Assembly: GCA_040878185.1 (NCBI GenBank)
Contig: JBBDMS010000051.1
Span: 1 to 64,000 of the forward strand
Reading direction: 5' to 3'
DNA: 64,000 nucleotides
Origin: JAWXBK01 sp040878185
Lineage (GTDB): Bacteria > Pseudomonadota > Alphaproteobacteria > Dongiales > Dongiaceae
Both the position numbers and the translations under genes were made by a program. The notes under the pieces are model-generated. The model had not been told where the DNA came from and ran no database searches. It saw nothing but the letters and a program-made list of their open reading frames with translations. This document shows positions 8,440 through 16,573 of the stretch, piece by piece. Within the stretch, counting starts at the first letter, position 1. Each line of letters begins with the position of its first letter.

Positions 8440-10050
8440 ATGACCGGAGCAATGATCTGCGCGCCGCAACCCGAGGCGGTCGAAGCCGGCGCACGCGTGC
8501 TGATGGCGGGCGGCAACGCGATCGACGCGGCGATCGCCTGCGCCTTTGTACAGGGCGTGGTCGATCCGCTGATGTGCGGCATCGCCGGGTTCGGCAGCTG
8601 CCAGGTCTATATGCCGGCCGAGAAGGTTCATGCCTTCGTCGATTTTCACGGCCGCGTACCCGCCGCTGCGACGCCGGACATGTGGGCGCATCTGGTCGAA
8701 GGTGAAACGCGCGACGGATTCGGGTTCGTCGTCAAAGGCGCGGTCAACGATGTCGGCTATCAGTCGATCACCACGCCGGGCAGCCTCGCCGGTTACAGCG
8801 AAGCGCATACGCACTATGGCCGCCTGCCGTGGAAAGATGTGGTTGCCCCGGCGATCGCGCAAGCCTCGAACGGCTTTCAGGTTTCGCCCGACGTCTATCA
8901 TTACTGGACGTCGCTCGACGAGCCGGGCCGCGTCTCGGTGCTCGACCGGCTGCGTTTCACCGCGCCGTCGCGGGCCATCTACACGCAGGAAGACGGCGCG
9001 CCGAAGCCGATCGGCACGCTGGTGAAAAATTCCGACATGGCGCGCACCTTGAGCCGCATCGCGGCGGAGGGCGCCGAGGTTTTCTATCGGGGCGCCATTG
9101 CCGAGGCGATCGCGGCCGACATGCGGGCGCATGGCGGGCTGCTGTCGCTTCAGGATCTGCACGATTATCGCAACATGCCGGCGGCCCCTTTGCACGGCAG
9201 TTATCGCGGCTTCGACATCTTCACCAACCGGCCGCCGGGCGGCGGCATCATGCTGATCGAGATGCTTAACATTCTGGAGGGCTTCGATCTCGCATCGCTC
9301 GGTCATAACTCCGCTGACTATATCCGCATCGTCGCCGAGGCGATGAAACGCGCGACCGCTGACAAGGATGCCCATGTCGGCGATCCGTTGTTCGTCGACG
9401 TGCCGGTCGAACGTCTTACGGACAAGGACTATGCGGCCGAACAGGCAGAGCAGATCCGCGCCGGCCGCAAGGCGAGCGTGACGCGGCTGGGCCAGAGCGA
9501 AAGCCCCGTCACCACGCATATCTCGGTGATCGACGGTGACGGCAACATCGTCTCGATGACGCATTCGCTCGGCATGATGTCCGGCGTCGTCACCGAAGGG
9601 CTCGGGTTCATGTACAACGGCTGCATGGGCGTGTTCGATCCGCGCCCGGGCCGGCCCGGTTCGATCGCCCCGGGCAAGGCTCGCTTCAGCTCGATCTGCC
9701 CGACGATCGTCTTCCGCGACGGCAAACCGGTATTGATCCTCGGTGCGCCGGGCGGCACGCACATCGCGATGGGCGTGCTGCAGGTGATGCTGAACGTGCT
9801 TGACTTCGACATGCCGGTGCTCGATGCGGTGATCGCACCGCGCTTTTGCGCAACGAGCGACACGATCGACATCACGGCGCGGATCCCGACCTATGTGTCG
9901 GACAGACTGATCGAGGCCGGTTATCCAATCTGGCGCAGCCCGATGAGCTACGACATCGCCGGCGTGCACGCGATCCGCATCGCCGTGGACGGCACGCCCA
10001 GCGGTGCTGCCGATCCCGCCTATGGAGGCGGGATGGCGCTCGCCGTGTAG
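8440..10050 (+). CDS. Gamma-glutamyltransferase family protein, apparently cytoplasmic
   Basis: The 536-residue protein belongs to the self-cleaving gamma-glutamyltranspeptidase/acylase family. The N-terminal block is AGGNAIDAAIACAFVQGVVD, and the predicted processing site is SPVTTHISVIDGDGNIVSMT, with Thr358 as nucleophile. PGSIAPGKAR-like and GAPGGTHIAMGVLQVMLN segments complete the C-terminal subunit. No signal peptide is visible, unlike classic periplasmic GGT. It could hydrolyse cytoplasmic gamma-glutamyl amides or cephalosporin-like amides. It lies in an apparent operon with the enoyl-CoA hydratase. A role in releasing product from the gamma-glutamyl pathway encoded at 29142-34859 is possible but purely inferential. 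Confidence 0.87.
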   Translation: MTGAMICAPQPEAVEAGARVLMAGGNAIDAAIACAFVQGVVDPLMCGIAGFGSCQVYMPAEKVHAFVDFHGRVPAAATPDMWAHLVEGETRDGFGFVVKGAVNDVGYQSITTPGSLAGYSEAHTHYGRLPWKDVVAPAIAQASNGFQVSPDVYHYWTSLDEPGRVSVLDRLRFTAPSRAIYTQEDGAPKPIGTLVKNSDMARTLSRIAAEGAEVFYRGAIAEAIAADMRAHGGLLSLQDLHDYRNMPAAPLHGSYRGFDIFTNRPPGGGIMLIEMLNILEGFDLASLGHNSADYIRIVAEAMKRATADKDAHVGDPLFVDVPVERLTDKDYAAEQAEQIRAGRKASVTRLGQSESPVTTHISVIDGDGNIVSMTHSLGMMSGVVTEGLGFMYNGCMGVFDPRPGRPGSIAPGKARFSSICPTIVFRDGKPVLILGAPGGTHIAMGVLQVMLNVLDFDMPVLDAVIAPRFCATSDTIDITARIPTYVSDRLIEAGYPIWRSPMSYDIAGVHAIRIAVDGTPSGAADPAYGGGMALAV

Positions 10051-10056
10051 GGTTGC

Positions 10057-10542
10057 TTACTCGTCGATTTCGGATACCCGATCGATCCGGCACTGGTAGC
10101 AATTATACGAACCGGACCGCACGTGCAGGTAGGCGATGTTGCTCCTGCCCAACAGGTTCTCGGCGTGCTCGTCCATTTCAGACGGGGCGGCGATGGCGCC
10201 GCTGCCATAGACGATGCGGTGGTCAGGGCCGTAGCCGCGAATCATATAGGCGCGCCGCTGGAGAAACATCGCCGGCATGCCGGCTGCGGCTTCGTGGCGA
10301 GGGCAGGAATCGGCATGAAGAAATATCGGGCCGAGTTCGGCGTAAGGCTGCGCCGTGGGGAATGGGCGGTGTGCGAGCACCAGCATCGGCGCGCCAGCCT
10401 CGATATCCTTAAGGCAGTGGCGACACGGATTGCCGTTGCCATCGGAAACGTGGCGCTCTGGCGCCTGGCCATTGGCATCGGGTGTGCCGGCCTGCAGCGC
10501 GCGAACGAGATCGGTGCGCAAGGCTTGGTAGCGAACAGACAT
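10057..10542 (-). CDS. DUF1203 family protein
   Basis: The 161-residue cytoplasmic protein resembles DUF1203, a family of unknown function with conserved CRHCL-type and GPIFLHADSCPRH blocks. Cysteines and histidines (C41, C44; H/C in HADSCPRHE; YNCYQC near the C-terminus) could bind a metal. The ATG at 10542 lies after a short leader with GGAGCC-like purines. It converges on the GGT gene, six bases apart. No function is assigned. Confidence 0.75.
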   Translation of the reverse strand: MSVRYQALRTDLVRALQAGTPDANGQAPERHVSDGNGNPCRHCLKDIEAGAPMLVLAHRPFPTAQPYAELGPIFLHADSCPRHEAAAGMPAMFLQRRAYMIRGYGPDHRIVYGSGAIAAPSEMDEHAENLLGRSNIAYLHVRSGSYNCYQCRIDRVSEIDE

Positions 10543-10640
10543 GGTCGGGCTCCTATCGAAAATTTATGGCGACAGGAAACCTCATGTGCCGCGAGGTCGC
10601 TATCCGATCCTTGCGCCGCGGCGATATTCAGATCGGATCG

Positions 10641-11058
10641 TTATTGCATCGGCTGCCAGTGCGCGCGAACCTCGCCGTCGTCGACGTTCTTGTAGACACC
10701 GTGCTCGAGATAGATCGCCCGGCACGCGCCGCTGCCGAGATCGGGATAGTCGAAGCAGGCCTGCTCGGCCTCGGTTGCGCCAGTTGCCGGACCATTGCCA
10801 TTTGCTGCTGCCCTCGACCGGGCCGCCGACCCCGACGATGTTGCCGTCCGCCATGTAATGCTCGGTGAAATAGAACCAGTCGCTGCCGTCGAATGCCCAG
10901 CCTTGGACCTTCACGTCGGTCAGCGCCGTGGCGAGATCGTCGCCGGTCAACAGGATGGCGTCTGGACCGAGCTCTTTCTCGCCATCCGCCAGTGCGGGCG
11001 CGCCGGCAGCGGCCATGGCCAGCAGCATCGCCGCGCCGAACATGACCTGTTTCCTCAT
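10641..11058 (-). pseudogene. Small exported hypothetical protein with a one-base frameshift
   Basis: From ATG at 11058 (good GGAG upstream) the frame encodes a signal peptide (MRKQVMFGAAMLLAMAAAGA then PALA-DGEKE) and about 60 sensible residues (DGSDWFYFTEHYMADGNIVG). After VEGSS it turns into arginine-rich nonsense. Shifting by one base at the AAA triplet (complement of 10801-10803) restores a plausible protein: NGNGPATGATEAEQACFDYP, then GSGACRAIYLEHGVY and a stop at 10641-10643. The 418-bp span is one base more than a multiple of three, consistent with a single inserted base. It is either a recent pseudogene or a base error. The family is not recognised; two C-terminal cysteines suggest a disulfide in the periplasm. 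Confidence 0.7.
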
Positions 11059-11205
11059 GGAGGGGTCTCCGGGTTGGGGCGACAGGCGTGAATTCTTGCC
11101 CGAAACGGGGTGGCGGCGAAAGTCAGGCAACGATAGCGGTCGACCGCGTTCTCTCGATCGGCAGGGTCCGTGATATAAGGGCACCGGGCCTTGAGGAATT
11201 TTCTG

Positions 11206-13080
11206 ATGGCGCGAAGCACGGTGATCGTGGCCCCGCGGGAGCGGTTCTCCTCGGTCGTGGAATCCCTCGAATCGCTGTTCGCGACGGTGCCGGCGACGGT
11301 GCCGGTCGTCGTCGTCGAAGGCTGTTCGCCCGCACCCGTGCGGGCGGCGCTAACGGCGCTGCAGGCCCGGCGTCCCTTCGATCTCGTATCGCTCGACTGG
11401 TATGTAACGCCGCACGAAGCGCGCAACATCGCCTTCGAGCGTGTCGAAACCGAGTTCGTGGTCTTCGCCGACAACGACATGATCTACGAACCGAACTGGC
11501 TCGATCATCTCGAAGCCAATGCCGATCGCAACCGGGCGGATGCGGTGGCGCCGCTGATCTGCATCGGCCCGCCCATGGCAACCAAGGCGCATCATGCCGG
11601 CGGCACGCTGATCGTCGAAGACGGCAAGAAGCGGCCGCAGATTTCCGAAAAACACCGGCACATGAACGATCCGATCGAAAGTGTTACGGCGGCGACCGCG
11701 CCCGAAACGAACGAGGTCACCGAGTTTCATTGTTTTCTCGCGCGCACCGAATTCGTGCGCGGGCTCGGGCCGCTCGACGAACGGCTGATCACGCGCGAGC
11801 AGATGGATTTCGCGCTGCGCACCGCGCTGGCCGGTGGGAAGATCACCTTCGAGCGCCAGGCGATCGTCACCTACGCCGCCAAGACTGCGGTCGATCTCGA
11901 GGATCTGCCCTATTATCTGTTTCGCTGGTCGCACCGGCTCGCGGCGCAGTCGGTGCGCGCGTTCCAGCAAGTCTGGGGCGTCGAACTCGACGAGCACAAT
12001 ATTCTGCGGCTGTGGATCGAGCGGCATCGGCTGCGTGCAATGATGAGCGCATTTCCCAAGGAGCTGAAGAAACTCGGCAAGGACGAGTTCGAGGCGAGCT
12101 TCGCACCGAAGATCGAACAGGCATTGACCGATGCGGCCTTCGCGACCCGCGACAAAGCGCGCAAGCTGCGTGTACCGCCGCCGCCGAATCCAACCGCGAT
12201 CGTGGCCTATCTCGCGACCAAGCGTCAGGCACCGGCCTCGGGCGTTGTGCCGACGGCGGTGACAAACCCGGTGCGCGTGCCGCAGGCGGGCGATGCGCTT
12301 CGCATCCTGCCGAACCCGGAATGGCGCGAGCGCCCGATGCTGGTCGCCGGCATGGCGACCATGCCCAGCCGCCAGGCGACCGTGCGGGTTGCGATGGCGT
12401 CCATTCTTTCCCAGGTCGACCGGCTGTTCCTGTTTCTCGACCGGTTCGAGGGCGAAGTCGATATCCGCCATCCCAAGATCGTGGTGCTGCGCTCGCAGGA
12501 ATTCGGCGATCTGCGCGCCAACGGCAAGCTGCTCGGCCTCACCATGTGCAGCGGTCCGACGCGCTATTTCACGGTCGACGACGATATCCGATATCCCCCG
12601 GACTATGTCACGCGCATGAATGCCCAGCTCGATGCCCTGCCGCGCGAGACGGTCCTCGGCGTGCATGGCAGTCGGCTCCGGCCGCCCGTGCGCTCCTATC
12701 GCGACGATCGGGAATCGCTGCATCGGTCGATGCTGCGTGCGGAGCACGAGCCGGTCGACGTGATCGGCACCGACAGCGCGGCCTTCGACATGCGGGCACT
12801 CAATTTCGATGTGCGACGCTGGGACAGCGTCAACATGGTCGATCTCAATTTCGCGATCGAATGCGCGAAGCGGGGTCTGCAGCGCCTTCTGGCGACGCGC
12901 AAGCGCTACTGGGTCGAGGCGCTGTCGGAAAACCAGCCCGACAGCATCTATGCAAAACTGAAGCAGGATGATTCGCACCAGACCGTCCTCGCCAACGCAT
13001 TGCTCAAACTCGGACCGCCCGCGGCAACGCTGCCGAGAGTTGACGGCGAACGCAGCGACGATGCGGCCGTGGCGTCATAG
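11206..13080 (+). CDS. Two-domain glycosyltransferase-like protein
   Basis: The 624-residue protein has an N-terminal GT-A/GT2-like domain (about 1-300): STVIVAPRERFSSVVESLES, then HEARNIAFERVETEFVVFAD with the DxD-like DND in FADNDM. A C-terminal second transferase-like domain (about 380-580) contains AGMATMPSRQATVRVAMASI, FLFLDRFEG and a DDD metal motif in TVDDDIRYPPDY, followed by GVHGSRLRPP and SENQPDSIYAKLKQ. ATG at 11206 has an upstream GAGGAA and is preferred to TTG at 11191. Both halves could transfer sugars in surface polysaccharide or glycan synthesis. No other polysaccharide genes lie nearby, so donor and acceptor are unknown. Confidence 0.75.
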   Translation: MARSTVIVAPRERFSSVVESLESLFATVPATVPVVVVEGCSPAPVRAALTALQARRPFDLVSLDWYVTPHEARNIAFERVETEFVVFADNDMIYEPNWLDHLEANADRNRADAVAPLICIGPPMATKAHHAGGTLIVEDGKKRPQISEKHRHMNDPIESVTAATAPETNEVTEFHCFLARTEFVRGLGPLDERLITREQMDFALRTALAGGKITFERQAIVTYAAKTAVDLEDLPYYLFRWSHRLAAQSVRAFQQVWGVELDEHNILRLWIERHRLRAMMSAFPKELKKLGKDEFEASFAPKIEQALTDAAFATRDKARKLRVPPPPNPTAIVAYLATKRQAPASGVVPTAVTNPVRVPQAGDALRILPNPEWRERPMLVAGMATMPSRQATVRVAMASILSQVDRLFLFLDRFEGEVDIRHPKIVVLRSQEFGDLRANGKLLGLTMCSGPTRYFTVDDDIRYPPDYVTRMNAQLDALPRETVLGVHGSRLRPPVRSYRDDRESLHRSMLRAEHEPVDVIGTDSAAFDMRALNFDVRRWDSVNMVDLNFAIECAKRGLQRLLATRKRYWVEALSENQPDSIYAKLKQDDSHQTVLANALLKLGPPAATLPRVDGERSDDAAVAS

Positions 13081-13115
13081 CGGCATCATAGAAGCCAAAC
13101 ATAGGGGAGTATCAG

Positions 13116-13679
13116 ATGGCCCATCATTATTCGGGCATGCAGGCCTGCTGCGCAGCGCCGACCGGTCCGGTCGATCGCCGCCGATTCATGGGCCTGTCGA
13201 TCGTCGCCGCTGCGACCGGACTGAGCCTCGCCGGGCAGCCGCGGCCGGCCAGCGCCAGTGGCACTGCCAAGGCCCTGCTGCTCAGCTGCATGGATTATCG
13301 CCTGATCGACGATCTGGTGCGATTCATGGACGGACAGGGGCTGCAAAACCAGTACGATCACGTCATCCTCGCCGGCGCTTCCCTCGGTGTGGTGAGCGAA
13401 GGCTTCAGCGACTGGCACCTGACCTTCTGGCAGCATCTCGACGTTGCGATCGAATTGCATCACATCGAGACAGTCATCGTCATCGACCATCGCGATTGCG
13501 GTGCCTACCGAATTGCACTCGGTGCCGATCCGGCTCCAAGCCCGGAAAAGGAATACCAGCAGCACCGCAACATCATGCTTGATTTTGCAATGCAGCTTCG
13601 GGAACGTCATCCCACGCTAGGCCTCGAGACGTATCTGATGGCACTCGATGGCAGCGTGGAGCCCGTTGAGCTGAGTTAG
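13116..13679 (+). CDS. Tat-exported beta-carbonic-anhydrase-like protein
   Basis: The 187-residue protein has a twin-arginine signal (DRRRFMGLSIVAAATGLSLA) and a compact beta-carbonic-anhydrase-like core. The zinc-site pattern is present: Cys in LLSCMDYRL (C-x-D-x-R) and His/Cys in VIDHRDCGAY (H-x-x-C). GASLG in ILAGASLGVV replaces the usual GN..A segment. Beta-carbonic anhydrases interconvert CO2 and bicarbonate, but this one is shorter than typical (about 200-220) and exported, so activity is uncertain. It follows the glycosyltransferase by 35 bp. An alternative is a non-catalytic zinc protein of the same fold. Confidence 0.78.
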   Translation: MAHHYSGMQACCAAPTGPVDRRRFMGLSIVAAATGLSLAGQPRPASASGTAKALLLSCMDYRLIDDLVRFMDGQGLQNQYDHVILAGASLGVVSEGFSDWHLTFWQHLDVAIELHHIETVIVIDHRDCGAYRIALGADPAPSPEKEYQQHRNIMLDFAMQLRERHPTLGLETYLMALDGSVEPVELS

Positions 13680-13685
13680 GTCGCG

Positions 13686-15515
13686 TTACTCCGGCGCAGT
13701 TTTTCCGCCGAGCCGGAACGAGCGTAAACCGAACCACACGACAATCAGGCGGGTCGCAACGACGAATAGCAAGGTGCCGAGGATCGAGGCGACGACGATC
13801 CAGGGTTGATGCTCGTTCGCATCGGCGATCTGCAGCCCCACCAGATACAGCAGGCCGCCCGCGATCGCGATCTCTTCATAGGGCTCGCCCTGGAAGGTGC
13901 GCGGTTCGCGGCCCGTAACCACGTCGAGCAACATACCGCCGCCGGCGCAGGTCAGCGCGGCGCAGAACGGCACCCAGATCCAGTGCAGATCGGCGAGGAT
14001 GGCGACCGTGGCGCCGACCATCGCGTAGGCGGCCATGCCGATCGCGTCGAACACGGTGCGCGCCTTGTCGAACTCCTTCGAGGCCGTCGCATGGCCGCTC
14101 GTGAACCGCGAAACGACTGTGCCGACGATCAGCACCGCCAGAATGATATGGATGTAGACGGGATCCTGAAAGATGAACGGCGTGCGGCCGATCAGCAGGT
14201 CGCGCAACGTGCCGCCGCCTGCAGCCGGCAACAATGTGAGTATGAAAGCGCCCCACAGATCGTAGCGGCGTTGCTGGGCGCGCATGAAGCCGGCGAGGCC
14301 GAACGCGGCGGCGCCCATCAGTTCGAGCGCCAGGAACCATTTCGTTTCGACCGCTTCGATCAGCCGGTAGCGTGTTGCATCCGATAATGTAAGCAGCGTG
14401 TCCTCGGCAAAACCCGCCTCGTACCAGAGCGCATGGGTCCAGGCGCCGGCAGCCGCCTGTTGCACGGCCGTGCGGTCGCGCTCGCGTGCCGCGATAACGG
14501 CGATCGACTGGTCGAAGCTGGCGAGATCCAGATGGCCGACATGCTGGCCGGTCCCGATCAGCGCAAGCACAGATTCCAGCATGCGCTGCTGATGGCCGGG
14601 TGCGAGCTGCGGCGTGACCGCCATCGTGATCGCGAATGTCTCTTCCGGATTGTCGCGTGCTTCGGCCCAGCCTTTGATGCTGGCGCGCAGGAAACGAATC
14701 AGCACATCGCGCTTCGCGGGATCCTCGAGGCTGGAGCGAAGCACGTAAAACCCGTCTTCGAGAAACCCGAGATTTTCGTCGCCCAGCCGTTCGACCATGA
14801 GATCGGCCGGCGTCAGTCCGGCGCCGAGGATCGTCCAGTATTCGTTGTAGGTCATCGCCGTTGCGCAGGCGACCTTGCCCTCGATCAGATCGGCACCGTT
14901 TGGGCGCTGCTGGACGATCTCGACCTGCTGCAGATCGATCCCGACCTGCGAAAGCCAGAAACGCAGGTTGAGTTCGTCGCCGACATTCCACACGCCGATC
15001 CGTTTGCCCGCGACGTCTTCGGGGCGCCGGACACCGGCATCGCGCCGGCAGACGATCATGGTGCCGGACTTCTGGAAAACCTGCCCGATATTGACCAGAT
15101 CGATGCCGCGCTTGCGCGCCTCGATCACGCCGGGCAGCCAGTTGAGTGCAACATCCGCCTCACCGGTCTCAAGGGACGTTAGCGGGTGAATGCCGCTGCC
15201 GCCTTCGAGCCATTCGACGTCGAGCCCTTCGCGTTCGTAGAAATCCTTGGCGTCGGCGACATAGAGCCCGGCGAATTGCGCCTGATGATACCACATGAGT
15301 TTGACGCGGATCGGATCGAGGACGGTGGCTGATCCATTGTCGGATGTGCCATCCGCTGCCGTTCCACTCGGCACGGCATCGTCCTGCGCGAGCGCCGGTG
15401 CAACGAAATTGCCGATCGCGATGCCGAGCAACAGCGGCATGGCGATCGCAAGCGATCGGATGGCGGATGTCTGTCGCAACGCCTTGTCCCCCGGCCGGCG
15501 ATTCGTCGCCGGCAT
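13686..15515 (-). CDS. THI5/NMT1-like substrate-binding domain fused to a TRIC/UPF0126 membrane domain
   Basis: The frame encodes about 609 residues from ATG 15515; upstream codons to 15662 are open but arginine-rich and look non-coding. After a signal peptide (SLAIAMPLLLGIAIGNFVAP then ALAQDD) comes an NMT1/THI5-like periplasmic binding domain (about 60-370): IRVKLMWYHQAQFAGLYVAD, YEREGLDVEWLEGGSGIHPL, AGKRIGVWNVGDELNLRFWL. From about residue 400 the chain changes to a six- or seven-helix TRIC/UPF0126 domain. Its two repeats are PAAGGGTLRDLLIGRTPFIF and CAGGGMLLDVVTGREPRTFQ. Normally the binding protein works with an ABC permease and the TRIC domain is a separate cation channel of about 200 residues. 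Here no permease or ATPase is adjacent. The ligand is probably a pyrimidine-like or other small nitrogen compound by family resemblance. Confidence 0.85.
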   Translation of the reverse strand: MPATNRRPGDKALRQTSAIRSLAIAMPLLLGIAIGNFVAPALAQDDAVPSGTAADGTSDNGSATVLDPIRVKLMWYHQAQFAGLYVADAKDFYEREGLDVEWLEGGSGIHPLTSLETGEADVALNWLPGVIEARKRGIDLVNIGQVFQKSGTMIVCRRDAGVRRPEDVAGKRIGVWNVGDELNLRFWLSQVGIDLQQVEIVQQRPNGADLIEGKVACATAMTYNEYWTILGAGLTPADLMVERLGDENLGFLEDGFYVLRSSLEDPAKRDVLIRFLRASIKGWAEARDNPEETFAITMAVTPQLAPGHQQRMLESVLALIGTGQHVGHLDLASFDQSIAVIAARERDRTAVQQAAAGAWTHALWYEAGFAEDTLLTLSDATRYRLIEAVETKWFLALELMGAAAFGLAGFMRAQQRRYDLWGAFILTLLPAAGGGTLRDLLIGRTPFIFQDPVYIHIILAVLIVGTVVSRFTSGHATASKEFDKARTVFDAIGMAAYAMVGATVAILADLHWIWVPFCAALTCAGGGMLLDVVTGREPRTFQGEPYEEIAIAGGLLYLVGLQIADANEHQPWIVVASILGTLLFVVATRLIVVWFGLRSFRLGGKTAPE

Positions 15516-15668
15516 CCTAGTACGAAAACCGCGGGTGTCGGCGGCTCGCGGCGCCCCGTTGAGGGGCGGGACCGATCGGCTCCTCCCGGCTTCCCGGGGT
15601 CGCCCGCCGGCCGCCGGCATTCCGACCCGCTTGCCAACTCGCTTGACAGTCCGGCTGGCCACTGACTA

Positions 15669-15683
15669 GAACATATCAGGAAC
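15669..15683. promoter_or_regulatory. LexA (SOS) box upstream of imuA-imuB-dnaE2
   Basis: The sequence GAACATATCAGGAAC reads on the other strand as GTTC-N7-GTTC, the direct-repeat LexA operator of Alphaproteobacteria, with both half-sites perfect. It ends 35 bp before the imuA start, where a LexA repressor would block the promoter. It also lies 154 bp upstream of the divergent NMT1-TRIC gene. Confidence 0.88.
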
Positions 15684-15718
15684 AAACATCATAAACCCAG
15701 CAAGACGGAGCCGGCATC

Positions 15719-16573
15719 ATGGACGGTCAGGGGAGCGATTTCCCCGAAGATTCAGACCTCGCGGTGTCCGCTGCCGATACCCCCGGCACGGATCAACCTC
15801 CCGCCGCGAGCGCGGATCATTCCAGCCACGATGTCGGCCATCCGGGCCGGGCTGACGAGCGCATTGCTTCGCTTCGGGCGCTCGTCGGACGGCTCGCGCC
15901 AGGCGCGGTCGGGGCCGGCAGCCGGATCCCCCTCGGGCTCGACGCCCTCGACCGCGCACTTGGCGGCGGTTTGCCGCGTGCCGCCCTGCATGTCGTGGCG
16001 CCGGGCGACGGAAGTGCTGCCGCGACCGGTTTTGCGACCTTCCTGCTCGCCCGCCTGCAACGCGGCAGCGACGGACCGGCCTTCTGGCTGCCGGCGCGGC
16101 CGGACCTCTATGGCCCGGGTCTCGCCCGGCTCGGGCTCGATACCGGCCGGCTGATCCTGGTCGAGACCGCGCGGCCGGCCGACCGGCTCTGGGCCTTCGA
16201 GGAGGCGCTGCGCACAGCCGGGCTGGCCGGCGTTGTTGTCGAACTCGATCGCATCGAACCCAAATCGGCGCGCCGGCTGCAGCTCGCGGCCGAGGCCGGC
16301 GGCACGACCGGCATCGTCCTGCAGACCGGCAATCGCAGCGCCATCCCCGGTGCGATGACCGGCTGGTCGGTTGCCGCTTTGCCGGGCACGCGCGATCGCA
16401 ACGGATTTCCCGACGGCTTCGCGACGCCGCGCTGGCGGCTCGCGCTGCAACGCAGCCGCATCGGACAGAACGGACAATGGGACGTGGAGGCGAGACATGA
16501 CGCAGCGACGGATCGTATCGCTCTGGCTGCCGCGTTTCGCGACCGCGCGCCTGCTCCGGTCATGGCCGGCTGA
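15719..16573 (+). CDS. imuA: ImuA, RecA-like component of the SOS mutasome
   Basis: The 284-residue protein has the ImuA pattern. A variable N-terminus is followed by a RecA/SulA-like core: RIPLGLDALDRALGGGLPRA, LHVVAPGDGSAAATGFATFL, VLQTGNRSAIPGAMTGWSVA. It lacks a classic Walker A lysine. A C-terminal stretch ATPRWRLALQRSRIGQNGQW is typical of the family. In this cassette ImuA helps the error-prone polymerase DnaE2 together with ImuB during DNA-damage-induced mutagenesis. It overlaps the imuB start by 77 bp and lies directly behind the LexA box. Confidence 0.9.
   Translation: MDGQGSDFPEDSDLAVSAADTPGTDQPPAASADHSSHDVGHPGRADERIASLRALVGRLAPGAVGAGSRIPLGLDALDRALGGGLPRAALHVVAPGDGSAAATGFATFLLARLQRGSDGPAFWLPARPDLYGPGLARLGLDTGRLILVETARPADRLWAFEEALRTAGLAGVVVELDRIEPKSARRLQLAAEAGGTTGIVLQTGNRSAIPGAMTGWSVAALPGTRDRNGFPDGFATPRWRLALQRSRIGQNGQWDVEARHDAATDRIALAAAFRDRAPAPVMAG

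Noticed and set aside
7810..9969. 719-residue minus-strand frame spanning the enoyl-CoA hydratase and GGT genes
   Set aside because: It covers two well-defined plus-strand genes and has antisense-like composition.
15516..15662. 49-residue N-terminal extension of the NMT1-TRIC protein
   Set aside because: Arg/Pro/Gly-rich, precedes an internal signal peptide and would push the start to within seven bases of the LexA box; probably leader sequence.
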